Positions 11,653 to 19,570 of a stretch of 64,000 nucleotides of DNA are shown here, piece after piece. Position 1 is the first letter of the stretch, and each line of letters begins with the position of its first letter. The translations under genes and the position numbers were made by a program. Under the pieces are notes generated by a model, which saw only the letters and a list, made by a program, of their open reading frames with translations, searched no databases and was not told the DNA's origin. The DNA comes from Hyphomicrobiales bacterium (lineage in GTDB: Bacteria; Pseudomonadota; Alphaproteobacteria; Rhizobiales; Rhizobiaceae). Location: NCBI GenBank assembly GCA_900472785.1, contig UCJH01000025.1:79170-143169 (forward strand), given 5' to 3'.

Positions 11653-12528
11653 ATGGAAACTGTCACCACCATCGCCGAGTTGCGCGCCCGGCTTGCTGGC
11701 CATCGCCGCGCCGGCAAGACAATCGGCCTTGTCCCGACCATGGGTTACCTGCATATCGGCCATATGCATCTGGTGGCGCGTGCGCGGTCAGAAAACGACA
11801 TTGTCGTTGCGACCATCTTCGTCAATCCGCTGCAGTTCGGCGCGAATGAAGACCTGACGAAATATCCCCGCGATCTGCCGCGCGACCAGTCTATGCTGGA
11901 AGAGGGCGGCGTGGATTTCCTGTTTGCGCCTGCCGTGTCCGAGATGTATCCGCGCCCCATGGAAACCGTCGTCGATGTGCCGACGCTCGGTTCCGAACTC
12001 GAAGGTTCCGTTCGTCCGGGCCATTTTGCCGGCGTCGCCACCGTCGTCACCAAGCTCTTCAATATCGCCCAGCCGGACCGCGCCTATTTCGGCGAAAAGG
12101 ATTTCCAGCAGTTGCAGATCATCCGCCGCATGGTCGGGGATCTGGCGCAGCCGGTCGAGGTCATCGGCGTGGCGACCGTGCGCGAGGCGGACGGTCTCGC
12201 CTGCTCGTCGCGCAACGTCTACCTGACGCAGGAAGAGCGACGCGCGGCCGGGATCCTGCCGAAGGCGTTGGACGAGGCGGAACGGCTGATTGCCGGTGGC
12301 GTCACGGACGTTGCGACGCTTGAAAAAGCGATCATGGATTTTATCGCCACCGAGCCACTGGCGCGGCCTGAAGTTGTTGCCCTGCGCGACCCCGACACCC
12401 TGCATGTTTTGACGGAAATCGGCGAAAAGCCGGTTCTTCTGTTGCTTTTTGTCCGCTTCGGGAGCACGAAGCTGCTCGATAACCGGGTTTTCAACCCGAA
12501 AACTGCAAAATTTGCGAAGGTAGCGTGA
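11653..12528 (+). CDS. panC: pantothenate synthetase PanC
   Basis: ATP-dependent condensation of pantoate with beta-alanine, the last step of pantothenate synthesis. The nucleotidyl-transferase motif [14 protein letters not shown] (HIGH) lies near residue 35, followed by FVNPLQF and [11 protein letters not shown], all standard for PanC. The ATG at 11653 is preceded by ggagg, better than the in-frame start at 11632. The length is 291. panB begins two bases after the stop, so panC-panB form an operon. Confidence 0.96.
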   Translation: METVTTIAELRARLAGHRRAGKTIGLVPTMGYLHIGHMHLVARARSENDIVVATIFVNPLQFGANEDLTKYPRDLPRDQSMLEEGGVDFLFAPAVSEMYPRPMETVVDVPTLGSELEGSVRPGHFAGVATVVTKLFNIAQPDRAYFGEKDFQQLQIIRRMVGDLAQPVEVIGVATVREADGLACSSRNVYLTQEERRAAGILPKALDEAERLIAGGVTDVATLEKAIMDFIATEPLARPEVVALRDPDTLHVLTEIGEKPVLLLLFVRFGSTKLLDNRVFNPKTAKFAKVA

Positions 12529-12530
12529 GC

Positions 12531-13358
12531 ATGAGTGTACAGGCAGTGAAGCGGCGCCTGAGCCCCGGCAATATCGAAGCGCTGAAGGGCGAGCGTCCGA
12601 TCGTCAGCCTGACGGCCTATACGACGCCGATTGCGCGATTGCTCGATCCGCATGTCGATTTCATGCTGGTCGGCGATTCGCTCGGCATGGTGCTCTATGG
12701 CCTCGATTCGACCGTCGGCGTGACGCTCGACATGATGATCGCCCATGGCCAGGCAGTCATGCGCGGCTCCGAGAAGGCCTGTGTCGTGGTCGACCTGCCG
12801 TTCGGTTCCTACCAGGAATCCAAGGAACAGGCGTTTTCCAGTGCGGCGCGCATTCTGAAAGAGACTGGTTGCAGCGCAGTCAAGCTCGAGGGCGGCGCCG
12901 AAATGGCCGAGACCGTCGATTTTCTGACCCAGCGCGGTATTCCGGTGCTCGGCCATGTCGGGCTGATGCCGCAGCTTGTGAACACCATGGGCGGCTATCG
13001 CTCGCTCGGACGCAACGACAAGGAAGCCGCCAAGATCAGGCGCGATGCCAAGGCGATCGACGATGCCGGGGCCTTCGCCATCGTCGTCGAGGGCACGATC
13101 GAGCCGCTGGCGCGCGAGATTTCCGCATCCCTGCGCGCACCCACCATCGGCATCGGCGCGTCGCCCGCCTGTGACGGGCAGATCCTCGTTTCGGATGACA
13201 TGCTCGGCATCTTCAGCGATTTCAAGCCGCGCTTCGTCAAGCATTTTGCCGAGTTAGCACCGCAGATGTCGGCCGCCTTCGAAGCCTATGCCAATGAGGT
13301 CAAGGCGCGAACCTTCCCGGGCATCGAGCATACGTTTCAGGTCAAGCCCAAGGCCTGA
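12531..13358 (+). CDS. panB: 3-methyl-2-oxobutanoate hydroxymethyltransferase PanB
   Basis: First committed step of pantothenate synthesis: ketopantoate from 2-ketoisovalerate and methylene-THF. Family motifs: [24 protein letters not shown] (metal-binding Asp), [11 protein letters not shown] and [11 protein letters not shown]. The length is 275 from the ATG at 12531; a GTG at 12525 overlapping the panC stop is a less likely start. Its substrate ketoisovalerate comes from the valine pathway, which starts with ilvBN, also in this window. Confidence 0.96.
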   Translation: MSVQAVKRRLSPGNIEALKGERPIVSLTAYTTPIARLLDPHVDFMLVGDSLGMVLYGLDSTVGVTLDMMIAHGQAVMRGSEKACVVVDLPFGSYQESKEQAFSSAARILKETGCSAVKLEGGAEMAETVDFLTQRGIPVLGHVGLMPQLVNTMGGYRSLGRNDKEAAKIRRDAKAIDDAGAFAIVVEGTIEPLAREISASLRAPTIGIGASPACDGQILVSDDMLGIFSDFKPRFVKHFAELAPQMSAAFEAYANEVKARTFPGIEHTFQVKPKA

Positions 13359-13369
13359 CGTCGGATTTC

Positions 13370-13408
13370 GCAGCGATCCGGAGTTTGATCAGCAATTCGG
13401 ATCGCTGC
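13370..13408 (+). terminator. stem-loop after panB
   Basis: Perfect 11-bp stem gcagcgatccg / cggatcgctgc with a 17-base loop, starting 12 bases after the panB stop. There is no T-run, so it may be a processing or stability structure rather than an intrinsic terminator. Confidence 0.5.
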
Positions 13409-13518
13409 ATCAATCTTATTGAATTGTTTGCGCGCCCTCCGCGCCCTATCTGTGCGTTCAACAGTTCGCACGTCTCGCGAAGCGTTCGGCCCTTGGTTTC
13501 CGCTCCGGAAAGTTTCCT

Positions 13519-14253
13519 ATGACGAAAAACGATTTCTGGCTGGGTGTCCGCGGCGGGTTTCCAGTCATGGTCTCGGCATCGCCGTTCGGCGCGCTGTTCG
13601 GTGCGCTCGCCGTCGACAATGGCTTCTCGGTCTTCGATGCGGTGTTCATGAGCGCGACGGTCTATGCCGGCGCCAGCCAGATGGTCGGCATCGAATTGTT
13701 CGGCAACAAGGTCCAGCCATGGCTGATCGTGCTGTCGATTTTCGCCGTCAACTTCCGACATATCCTCTATTCGGCTTCGATCACCCGCCACATCGGTCAT
13801 TTCTCCGCCGTGCAGAAAATCTTCACCTTCTTCCTGCTGGTCGATCCGCAATATGCCGAAACGGAGAAGCGCAGCGAACGCGGCGAGCCCGTCACCTTCA
13901 GCTGGTATCTTGGGTTCGCGATGATCATCTACATTCCCTGGCAGGTCATGACATTTCTCGGCGCTGTCTTCGGCCAGATGATCGGCGACCCGCGCGCCAT
14001 CGGTCTCGACGTGCTCTTGCCGATCTACTTCATGGCGCTCGTCCTCGGTTTCCGCCAGCGCGACAACTGGCTTCCCGTCGTGGCGACGAGTTCGCTGGCT
14101 TCGATCGCGGCCATGCACTTCGTCGGCTCGCCCTGGCATGTCAGCATCGGCGCGGTCGCCGGCATTCTCCTGGCCGCGTGCCTGCCGCTGCCGGCACAGC
14201 CTGAAGAACCCGCGGCTCTGGAAAAGCCCCTGACTTCGGAAATGGAGGCGTGA
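13519..14253 (+). CDS. azlC: AzlC family branched-chain amino acid exporter, large subunit
   Basis: Multi-span inner-membrane protein of the AzlC family, which with AzlD exports branched-chain amino acids. Family features: GGFPVMVSASPFGALFGALA at the N-terminus, SATVYAGASQMVGIELF and VNFRHILYSASI in the first third, then several hydrophobic segments to residue 230. The hydrophilic tail (PEEPAALEKPL) is short. azlD follows within a few bases. The substrate is inferred from the family. Confidence 0.92.
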   Translation: MTKNDFWLGVRGGFPVMVSASPFGALFGALAVDNGFSVFDAVFMSATVYAGASQMVGIELFGNKVQPWLIVLSIFAVNFRHILYSASITRHIGHFSAVQKIFTFFLLVDPQYAETEKRSERGEPVTFSWYLGFAMIIYIPWQVMTFLGAVFGQMIGDPRAIGLDVLLPIYFMALVLGFRQRDNWLPVVATSSLASIAAMHFVGSPWHVSIGAVAGILLAACLPLPAQPEEPAALEKPLTSEMEA

Positions 14254-14255
14254 TC

Positions 14256-14570
14256 GTGGACCAGTCCGAACACCTGCACCTGATCGCCATCATCCTTGCG
14301 GCAGCGCTCGCGACCTTCCTGACGCGCATCGGCGGCTACGTGATGATCATGCAGATGAAGCGCATTCCGCCGCGTATGGAGGCAGCGCTGAACGCGGTTC
14401 CCGCCGCCGTCCTTTCGACGCTGGTCGCGCCGGCCTTCGTCTATGGCGGCTGGGACGTCGCCGCCGCCATGCTGGTGGCGTTTTTCGTCGGCCTGCGCTT
14501 GTCCTCGCTCTGGATGCTGTTGGCCGGATGGCTGGTGGTCATGGCCATTCGGCATTTTACTGGGGTTTAA
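14256..14570 (+). CDS. azlD: AzlD family transporter, small subunit
   Basis: Small membrane protein of about 104 residues with about four hydrophobic segments (LIAIILAAALATFLTRIGGY, AVPAAVLSTLVAPAF, LWMLLAGWLVVMAI). The start is judged to be the GTG at 14256 because ggagg lies seven bases upstream; the GTG at 14250 is too close to that site. It overlaps the end of the convergent aminopeptidase gene by four bases. Confidence 0.9.
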   Translation: MDQSEHLHLIAIILAAALATFLTRIGGYVMIMQMKRIPPRMEAALNAVPAAVLSTLVAPAFVYGGWDVAAAMLVAFFVGLRLSSLWMLLAGWLVVMAIRHFTGV

Positions 14571-16402
14571 CGAACAAGCGGCTCCGTCGCCGCGGTCAGC
14601 CAGTCGCGCACCGCTTCCCCTTCGATCAGCGGCATCAGCTTCGTCCGCGTCTCGGCGTGGTAGGCGTTCATCCAGTCGAGTTCCTCGTCGGTCAAAAGCG
14701 ATGTCACGATCAGCCGGCGGTCGATCGGGCAGAAGGTCAGCGTCGTGAAGCCGAGCATGGGCAGGTCACCGCCATCAATCGTTGCCGCCTCGAAGACATG
14801 GACGAGATTTTCGATGCGGATGCCGAAGGCGCCGGGGCGGTAGTAGCCGGGTTCGTTCGACAGGATCATACCGGGCAGCAATTCCTGCATGGCGGCGCGG
14901 GAAATCCGCTGCGGCCCCTCATGCACGGAGAGATAGGAGCCGACGCCATGGCCTGTGCCATGGGCGAAATCGGCACTGGCCTTCCACAGGGCGATGCGCG
15001 CCAGCGGATCGAGATCGACACCGCGCGAACCCTTGGGGAAGCGCGCCGTGCTGATGGCGATCATGCCTTTCAGGACCAGCGTGAAGAAACGTTTCTGTTC
15101 GGCCGGTACGGCACCGATGGCCACCGTGCGGGTGATGTCCGTGGTGCCGTTGATATATTGCCCGCCGGAATCGATCAGGAACATCGTGCCGTCCGCGATC
15201 GCCTGGTCGCTGTCGGTGGTGACGCGGTAGTGCATGATGGCGGCATGGGCGCCGGCACCGGAGATCGTGTCGAAGGATATGTCCTTCAGCGGGTTCTGCA
15301 TGCGCTCCCCAACGGTGCGGCGGCAGGCTTCCAGCTGGTTGACTGCGGCGATCTCCGTGACCATCCCCGGGGTCGTTCCGTCGAGCCAGGCGAGAAATTC
15401 GACCATGGCGGCCCCATCCTGAAGATGGGCCTTTTCCGATCCCTCGATTTCGGCGGTATTCTTGCGCGCGCGGGGCAGGCGGGCGGGATCGATCGCTTCG
15501 ACGACGCTGCCGCCACTGGTGCGGATGATTTCCGCCAGTGCGAAGGGCGCGTGATCCGGGTCAATCATCACCTTGCCACCCCCTTGCGAAATCGCGGCGA
15601 TGCGCTCCTCGAAGGTTGCCGGTGCCACCATGTCGCAAAGCTGGGTCAGATAGGCCTCTTCCTCGATACCGGTCTTGCGCTTGTCGAGAAACAGTTCGGC
15701 GCGGCCGTCGGTATGGACGATTGCGCGGGCGAGCGGATGCGGCGTATGCGGCACGTCATTGCCGCGGATGTTGAAAGTCCAGGCGATCGACGAGGGGTCC
15801 GTGAGAACGACCGCAGCCGCGCCCGTATCGGCAAGGCCAGCGGCCATCGTCGCCAGCTTGTCCTTCGCCAAGACGCCGGAATGATCGAGCGGCTGAATCT
15901 TGACGCGGCCCAGCGGGGCTGCCGGCCGGTCCGTCCAGATCCGGTCGAGCGGGTTGTGATCGAGAAAAACCAGCGCTCCGTCAACACTGGACAGCGCCTT
16001 TTCGAGCTTGCGAACCTCCGCCCCGGTGTGGAGCCAGGGATCGATGCCGAGACGAAAACCCTTTGGCGCGTTTTTCTCCAGCCAGACGGAGGGTGGCGCG
16101 CCGATCAGGTCGCCACCTTCGAAAACCGTGCCATCGACCTGTTCTGCAAGCTGCGTCACGTAGCGGCCATCGACGAAGACGATCGCCTGGGTGCGCGTGA
16201 TCAGGGCGATACCGGCAGAACCGGTAAAGCCCGTCAGCCAGGACAGGCGCTCGGCGCTTGCCGGCACGTATTCGCCCTGGAATTCGTCCGCGCGGGGCAC
16301 CAGAAATCCATCGACGCCAAGATCTGCGAGTGCGGTGCGCAGCGTATCGGTGCGCTGCCTGCCGAATTGCGGAGTGGAGGTGACGTCGAAGGACTGGAAC
16401 AT
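14567..16402 (-). CDS. Xaa-Pro aminopeptidase (M24B, long three-domain form)
   Basis: Cytosolic metallopeptidase that removes N-terminal residues before proline. It has two creatinase-like N-terminal domains (residues 1-310) and a C-terminal pita-bread domain. Dimetal ligands are visible: Asp in FLIDSGGQ, Asp in GTTDITRTV, His in GTGHGVGSYLSVHEGP, Glu in SNEPGYY and Glu in IRIENLVHV. At 611 residues it is the long aminopeptidase P type, like eukaryotic XPNPEP1, rather than the 440-residue E. coli PepP. It is convergent with azlD and overlaps it by four bases. Confidence 0.95.
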   Translation of the reverse strand: MFQSFDVTSTPQFGRQRTDTLRTALADLGVDGFLVPRADEFQGEYVPASAERLSWLTGFTGSAGIALITRTQAIVFVDGRYVTQLAEQVDGTVFEGGDLIGAPPSVWLEKNAPKGFRLGIDPWLHTGAEVRKLEKALSSVDGALVFLDHNPLDRIWTDRPAAPLGRVKIQPLDHSGVLAKDKLATMAAGLADTGAAAVVLTDPSSIAWTFNIRGNDVPHTPHPLARAIVHTDGRAELFLDKRKTGIEEEAYLTQLCDMVAPATFEERIAAISQGGGKVMIDPDHAPFALAEIIRTSGGSVVEAIDPARLPRARKNTAEIEGSEKAHLQDGAAMVEFLAWLDGTTPGMVTEIAAVNQLEACRRTVGERMQNPLKDISFDTISGAGAHAAIMHYRVTTDSDQAIADGTMFLIDSGGQYINGTTDITRTVAIGAVPAEQKRFFTLVLKGMIAISTARFPKGSRGVDLDPLARIALWKASADFAHGTGHGVGSYLSVHEGPQRISRAAMQELLPGMILSNEPGYYRPGAFGIRIENLVHVFEAATIDGGDLPMLGFTTLTFCPIDRRLIVTSLLTDEELDWMNAYHAETRTKLMPLIEGEAVRDWLTAATEPLVR

Positions 16403-16523
16403 GGGGAGTATCCTGAAAGAAGGGCTGCGGTCGCGTCCGGACAGACGAACACGACGAATCTGACCGGTTGTGTCTTTACTCTAGCGGAAAGGCGGGGGCA
16501 GGGGAAAGCCTGTCGTTTGGCGG

Positions 16524-17051
16524 TCAGGTCTTGAGGAAGCGATCGATGGCCGACCGGGTCAGGCGCTGATTGTTTCGATACCAATCGTCGTTCGAAAAGA
16601 ACACAGGCTCGCTCTCGTCCCAGCCGCTGCAGCTGAAATCGGACTGCCGGGCGAAGAAAGAGACGAAATCCCGCTCGTTCGTCCAGCGGGCGATTGGCTC
16701 CCCGACATTGTAGCCGCCATCGTAGATATCGGCGAGAATCACATCATCGTCCATACGGATCAGCCCGTGGCCGCAGAACTCCTTGTGAAATTCATGCACG
16801 AGACCCGTGCCGGACTTTGCGGCCATCAGCCTGGTCCACAGTGATTGGGCAAGTTCTTTGCCATACGGCTTTGTGCTGAGCTGGTCGCGAAGCGCAATGC
16901 TGCGCAGGCTCGGCCTGTCCTCGGTTATCTCGGGGAGCGACTTTCCTGCGGAGGGGCGGATTTTGGACTTGGCTTGCATCGAGCGGATTACGGTCGCGAA
17001 GGCCCAGACGATCAGAAACAGGGAAATCAGGGGAATGATCGTCGCAAGCAT
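16524..17051 (-). CDS. membrane-anchored protein of unknown function
   Basis: Not recognised. 175 residues from an ATG with a good ggag site; an in-frame longer form to 17111 is less likely. One N-terminal transmembrane segment (IIPLISLFLIVWAFATVI) is followed by a soluble domain with several aromatic residues (YGKELAQSLWTRLM, FCGHGLIRMDDDVILADIYD, SFFARQSDFSCSGWDE). The soluble part probably faces the cytoplasm given the positive residues right after the membrane span. It lies behind the aminopeptidase gene on the same strand, 121 bases upstream of that gene. Confidence 0.75.
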   Translation of the reverse strand: MLATIIPLISLFLIVWAFATVIRSMQAKSKIRPSAGKSLPEITEDRPSLRSIALRDQLSTKPYGKELAQSLWTRLMAAKSGTGLVHEFHKEFCGHGLIRMDDDVILADIYDGGYNVGEPIARWTNERDFVSFFARQSDFSCSGWDESEPVFFSNDDWYRNNQRLTRSAIDRFLKT

Positions 17052-17229
17052 GCTGATCTCCGCTTTGGGTCCTTTCTCAATTATCATACTTATGCACTTT
17101 GTGCATGGCACCCATGCTGGATAGCCCCTATCTCATTTTCGAATGCGGTTTATAAGGGCGCCCAACGAACACGGACGAAAGCCTGTTGTTCACGCGAATG
17201 CCGAAAGGCAAGAGCTGCATGGTCTGAAT

Positions 17230-17410
17230 ATGGTTGGTTGCCCTTCTCCTCCTCCCTCCGGGTGGCCAATTTCAGATCGTGAAGGGTCCGCTTGAGCGCT
17301 CCTCCTCCTCAAGCTCGCGGACATGGTCGGCTTGCCGACCAGCGGGCGGTGCCTCTGGCATCGCCTTTGTTTCGAAAGGCCGTCTGTCATGATCGACAGG
17401 CGGCCTTTTG
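17230..17410 (+). ncRNA. candidate trans-acting small RNA with anti-Shine-Dalgarno loops
   Basis: In an apparently gene-free 387-base region, five consecutive hairpins can be drawn. HP1: ttggttgccc (17234) with gggtggccaa (17260), loop of 16 pyrimidines containing cctccctcc. HP2: gcttgag (17290) with ctcaagc (17308), loop cgctcctcctc. HP3: ggtcgg-cttg-ccgacc (17325-17340). HP4: ggcggtgcc / ggcatcgcc (17345-17365), then tttgttt. HP5: ggccgtctgtc / gacaggcggcc (17378-17405), then tttt. CU-rich loops complementary to ribosome-binding sites are a hallmark of rhizobial sRNAs such as the alpha-r14 family. Strand is set by the loops and the 3' T-run. Ends are estimates and no promoter was identified. 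Confidence 0.6.
17378..17409 (+). terminator. terminator hairpin of the candidate sRNA / prmA 3' region
   Basis: 11-bp stem ggccgtctgtc / gacaggcggcc (one G-U pair), six-base loop, then tttt on the plus strand and ttt on the minus strand. It can serve the candidate sRNA and, in the other direction, prmA. Confidence 0.75.
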
Positions 17411-17438
17411 GCTTTTCAGGATGTCGGCTTTTGTGTCC

Positions 17439-18317
17439 CTATGCGCGGTCGAGATGGATGGTCACCCAGCCATTGCGCCAGATCGTGCGGACATGGCGCA
17501 GATGGGCGCCATTATAGGCCGACAGCACTTTCCAGCGCTGCGAGGCGAGGATGCCCGAGAGGATGACGGAGCCGCCCGGCGCCAAGTGCGACGCCAGCTG
17601 CGGCGCCATCCGGATCAGCGGACGGGCCAGGATATTGGCGATGATCAGGTCGAACGGCCCATGAGCCGCGAAGGCCGGCGAATGAAAGCCGGGCGCGGTG
17701 ACCATGCGGACGCCCGTTGAAATGCCGTTGCGACGCACGTTTTCTGCGGCGACGCGGGTGGCGATCGGATCGATATCTGTGGCAAGCACCGGCACCGCCT
17801 TCAGTTTGCGGGCGGCAATGGCGAGCACGCCGCTGCCGGTGCCGAGATCAAGCACCTTGGTCACCTTGCGCGAGCGCATCACCTGCTCGATGACCTCGAG
17901 GCAGCCGGCCGTCGTTCCATGATGTCCTGTGCCGAAAGCCTGACCGGCGTCGATCTCGATGCTGACATCGCCCGGGCGGATCTTGTCGCGATCATGCGAA
18001 CCATGGACGACGAAACGTCCGGCATGGACGGGAGAGAGGCCCTCCAGCGACTTGGCGATCCAGTCTTCATCCGGAATGACCTCCCGCTCGATCGTCTTAT
18101 CCGGAAAGTGGGGCTCCAGCACCTCAGCAAGACGGGCGCGCATCGCCTCTTCCTCATCCAGGTCGAGATAAAGCGAAGCCTCCCAGATGTCGTTCTTTTC
18201 ATCCATTTCCATCGTCGCAATCGCGTAGCCGTCTTCCTCGAAGGCATCGCTCATCAGCTGCAGGATGATTTCGGACTGGATTTCGGTGGTGGTGACGAAC
18301 AGGCGGATATCGGCCAA
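17439..18317 (-). CDS. prmA: ribosomal protein L11 methyltransferase PrmA
   Basis: SAM-dependent trimethylation of ribosomal protein L11. The C-terminal Rossmann methyltransferase has motif I VLDLGTGSGVLAIAA (about residue 155) and the acceptor-site motif DLIIANILARPL (about residue 225, the NxL/NPPY-like position). It is preceded by an N-terminal substrate-recognition domain and the linker AFGTGHHGTTAGCLE typical of PrmA. The length of 292 is as expected. It is transcribed toward the candidate sRNA. Confidence 0.93.
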   Translation of the reverse strand: MADIRLFVTTTEIQSEIILQLMSDAFEEDGYAIATMEMDEKNDIWEASLYLDLDEEEAMRARLAEVLEPHFPDKTIEREVIPDEDWIAKSLEGLSPVHAGRFVVHGSHDRDKIRPGDVSIEIDAGQAFGTGHHGTTAGCLEVIEQVMRSRKVTKVLDLGTGSGVLAIAARKLKAVPVLATDIDPIATRVAAENVRRNGISTGVRMVTAPGFHSPAFAAHGPFDLIIANILARPLIRMAPQLASHLAPGGSVILSGILASQRWKVLSAYNGAHLRHVRTIWRNGWVTIHLDRA

Positions 18318-18441
18318 GGTCTGTATCCTTAAAATGGGCTTTGCGTGGCGCTATCACGACGGGCAGGCGCTGGTAAAGCGTGAAGCACTCATTCGCTCGG
18401 GACCGGAACGGTTCCCGGCCGATTCAACCCTTCTGTCGGCC

Positions 18442-19041
18442 TCAACCCTTCGACAGGTTCTCCAGCTTCTTGACGGCGCTATCCGGGTTTTCGCCATAGG
18501 CTATCGTGCCTGTGAAATGCCCCGTCGCATCCAGAAGGAAGACGGATGCCGTGTGGTCCATCGTATAGTCGCCATCCGGCTTGGCTTCGTCGAGCGGAAT
18601 TTTCTTCGCGTAGACGCGGAAACCCTTGACCATGTCCATGACCTTGTCGGCAGGACCGGAAATGCCGGTGATGCGCTTGGAAACGTTGGAAACGTATTGG
18701 CCGAGAATCTCCGGCGTGTCGCGCTCCGGATCGACGGTGATGAAATAGGCCTGCAGCTTTTTGCCGTCCGGATCGACTTTCTCGAGCCAGCCGTTCAGCT
18801 CGAACAGGGTCGTCGGGCAGACTTCCGGGCAATGGGTGAAGCCGAAGAACAGCGCCGTCGGCTTGCCGGTGAAGGCTGCCTGCGTAATCGGCTTTCCATC
18901 CTGCGCGACCAGCTCGAACGGTACGCCGAACGGGCCGGAGGACGCCGTATCGTTGGAGGATGTCAACTCATAGGACAGCCAGCCGAGTACGGCGGCAACC
19001 ACGAGTACGGCGGCCCAGAGGACGATGCGAAGAGCTTTCAT
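18442..19041 (-). CDS. SCO1/SenC family copper chaperone
   Basis: Membrane-anchored thioredoxin-fold protein that delivers copper to the CuA site of cytochrome c oxidase. An N-terminal transmembrane helix (IVLWAAVLVVAAVLGWLSY) is followed by the copper ligands CPEVCP (Cys-x3-Cys) in GFTHCPEVCPTTL and the partner His in YTMDHTASVFLL. 199 residues is normal for the family. A 45-residue membrane protein is encoded about 100 bases upstream on the same strand. Confidence 0.95.
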   Translation of the reverse strand: MKALRIVLWAAVLVVAAVLGWLSYELTSSNDTASSGPFGVPFELVAQDGKPITQAAFTGKPTALFFGFTHCPEVCPTTLFELNGWLEKVDPDGKKLQAYFITVDPERDTPEILGQYVSNVSKRITGISGPADKVMDMVKGFRVYAKKIPLDEAKPDGDYTMDHTASVFLLDATGHFTGTIAYGENPDSAVKKLENLSKG

Positions 19042-19148
19042 GATGATATCCGGATCTTGGCGGCAAAAAATAATTGCCTCCAGATAGCCGTTTGCGAGGA
19101 CTGGCGCAAACGCTCCGGCCCCGTAGCGTCAAAATGTGACAGCTTGGC

Positions 19149-19286
19149 CTAGAGGCACCAGGCCATTCCATTCTGGGCAAGCGCCAGGAAGATATCGGCC
19201 CCGTGGTCGAGCCAGCCCCGGAAGGCAAAAGCAGACACGAGCAGGAAAATGCCCCCGAACAGGGCAAATTTGACCAATGTCGGCAT
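19149..19286 (-). CDS. small transmembrane protein (45 aa)
   Basis: A short gene on the minus strand from ATG 19286 to TAG 19149. The product starts MPTLVKFALFGG and contains one long hydrophobic stretch (ALFGGIFLLVSAFAF), then RGWLDHGADIFLALAQNG. A good ribosome-binding site (aagga) lies about ten bases upstream. It precedes the SCO1-type gene on the same strand. No function is recognised; small single-span proteins like this sometimes accompany oxidase-assembly genes, but that is only a possibility. Confidence 0.6.
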   Translation of the reverse strand: MPTLVKFALFGGIFLLVSAFAFRGWLDHGADIFLALAQNGMAWCL

Positions 19287-19404
19287 TTGATTAAGGTCCT
19301 TTTTCCGTCACTGCCATTCTAGCATATCGCGATGGTTTTGAAAGCGGATCCGGCCTGCGCCACTCGTGTCAGCCGTGGTCAATCGTTACAATGGGGTTAT
19401 TATT

Positions 19405-19419
19405 TTAGCAAAAGTTTAA
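19405..19419 (+). promoter_or_regulatory. possible CtrA-like site upstream of mcp
   Basis: ttag-N7-ttaa, one mismatch from the CtrA consensus TTAA-N7-TTAA, about 150 bases before the mcp start. CtrA controls motility and chemotaxis genes in many alphaproteobacteria. A single imperfect site is weak evidence. Confidence 0.25.
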
Positions 19420-19570
19420 TCTGTCTTTGCAATCGTGTAGCGGCGTCGGGAGGCGACTCGTCTCCTGAATGACATGACGTCAGCCGGTTGCCATCGAGTC
19501 CGGATATCGCATTCGTCCATCAATTCAGCCCGCAGAAATCCTGGCGGCCTGGCAACCGGATCGATATTGA

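Noticed and set aside
14528-16534. 668-residue plus-strand frame
   Set aside because: Antisense of the aminopeptidase gene; high-GC shadow.
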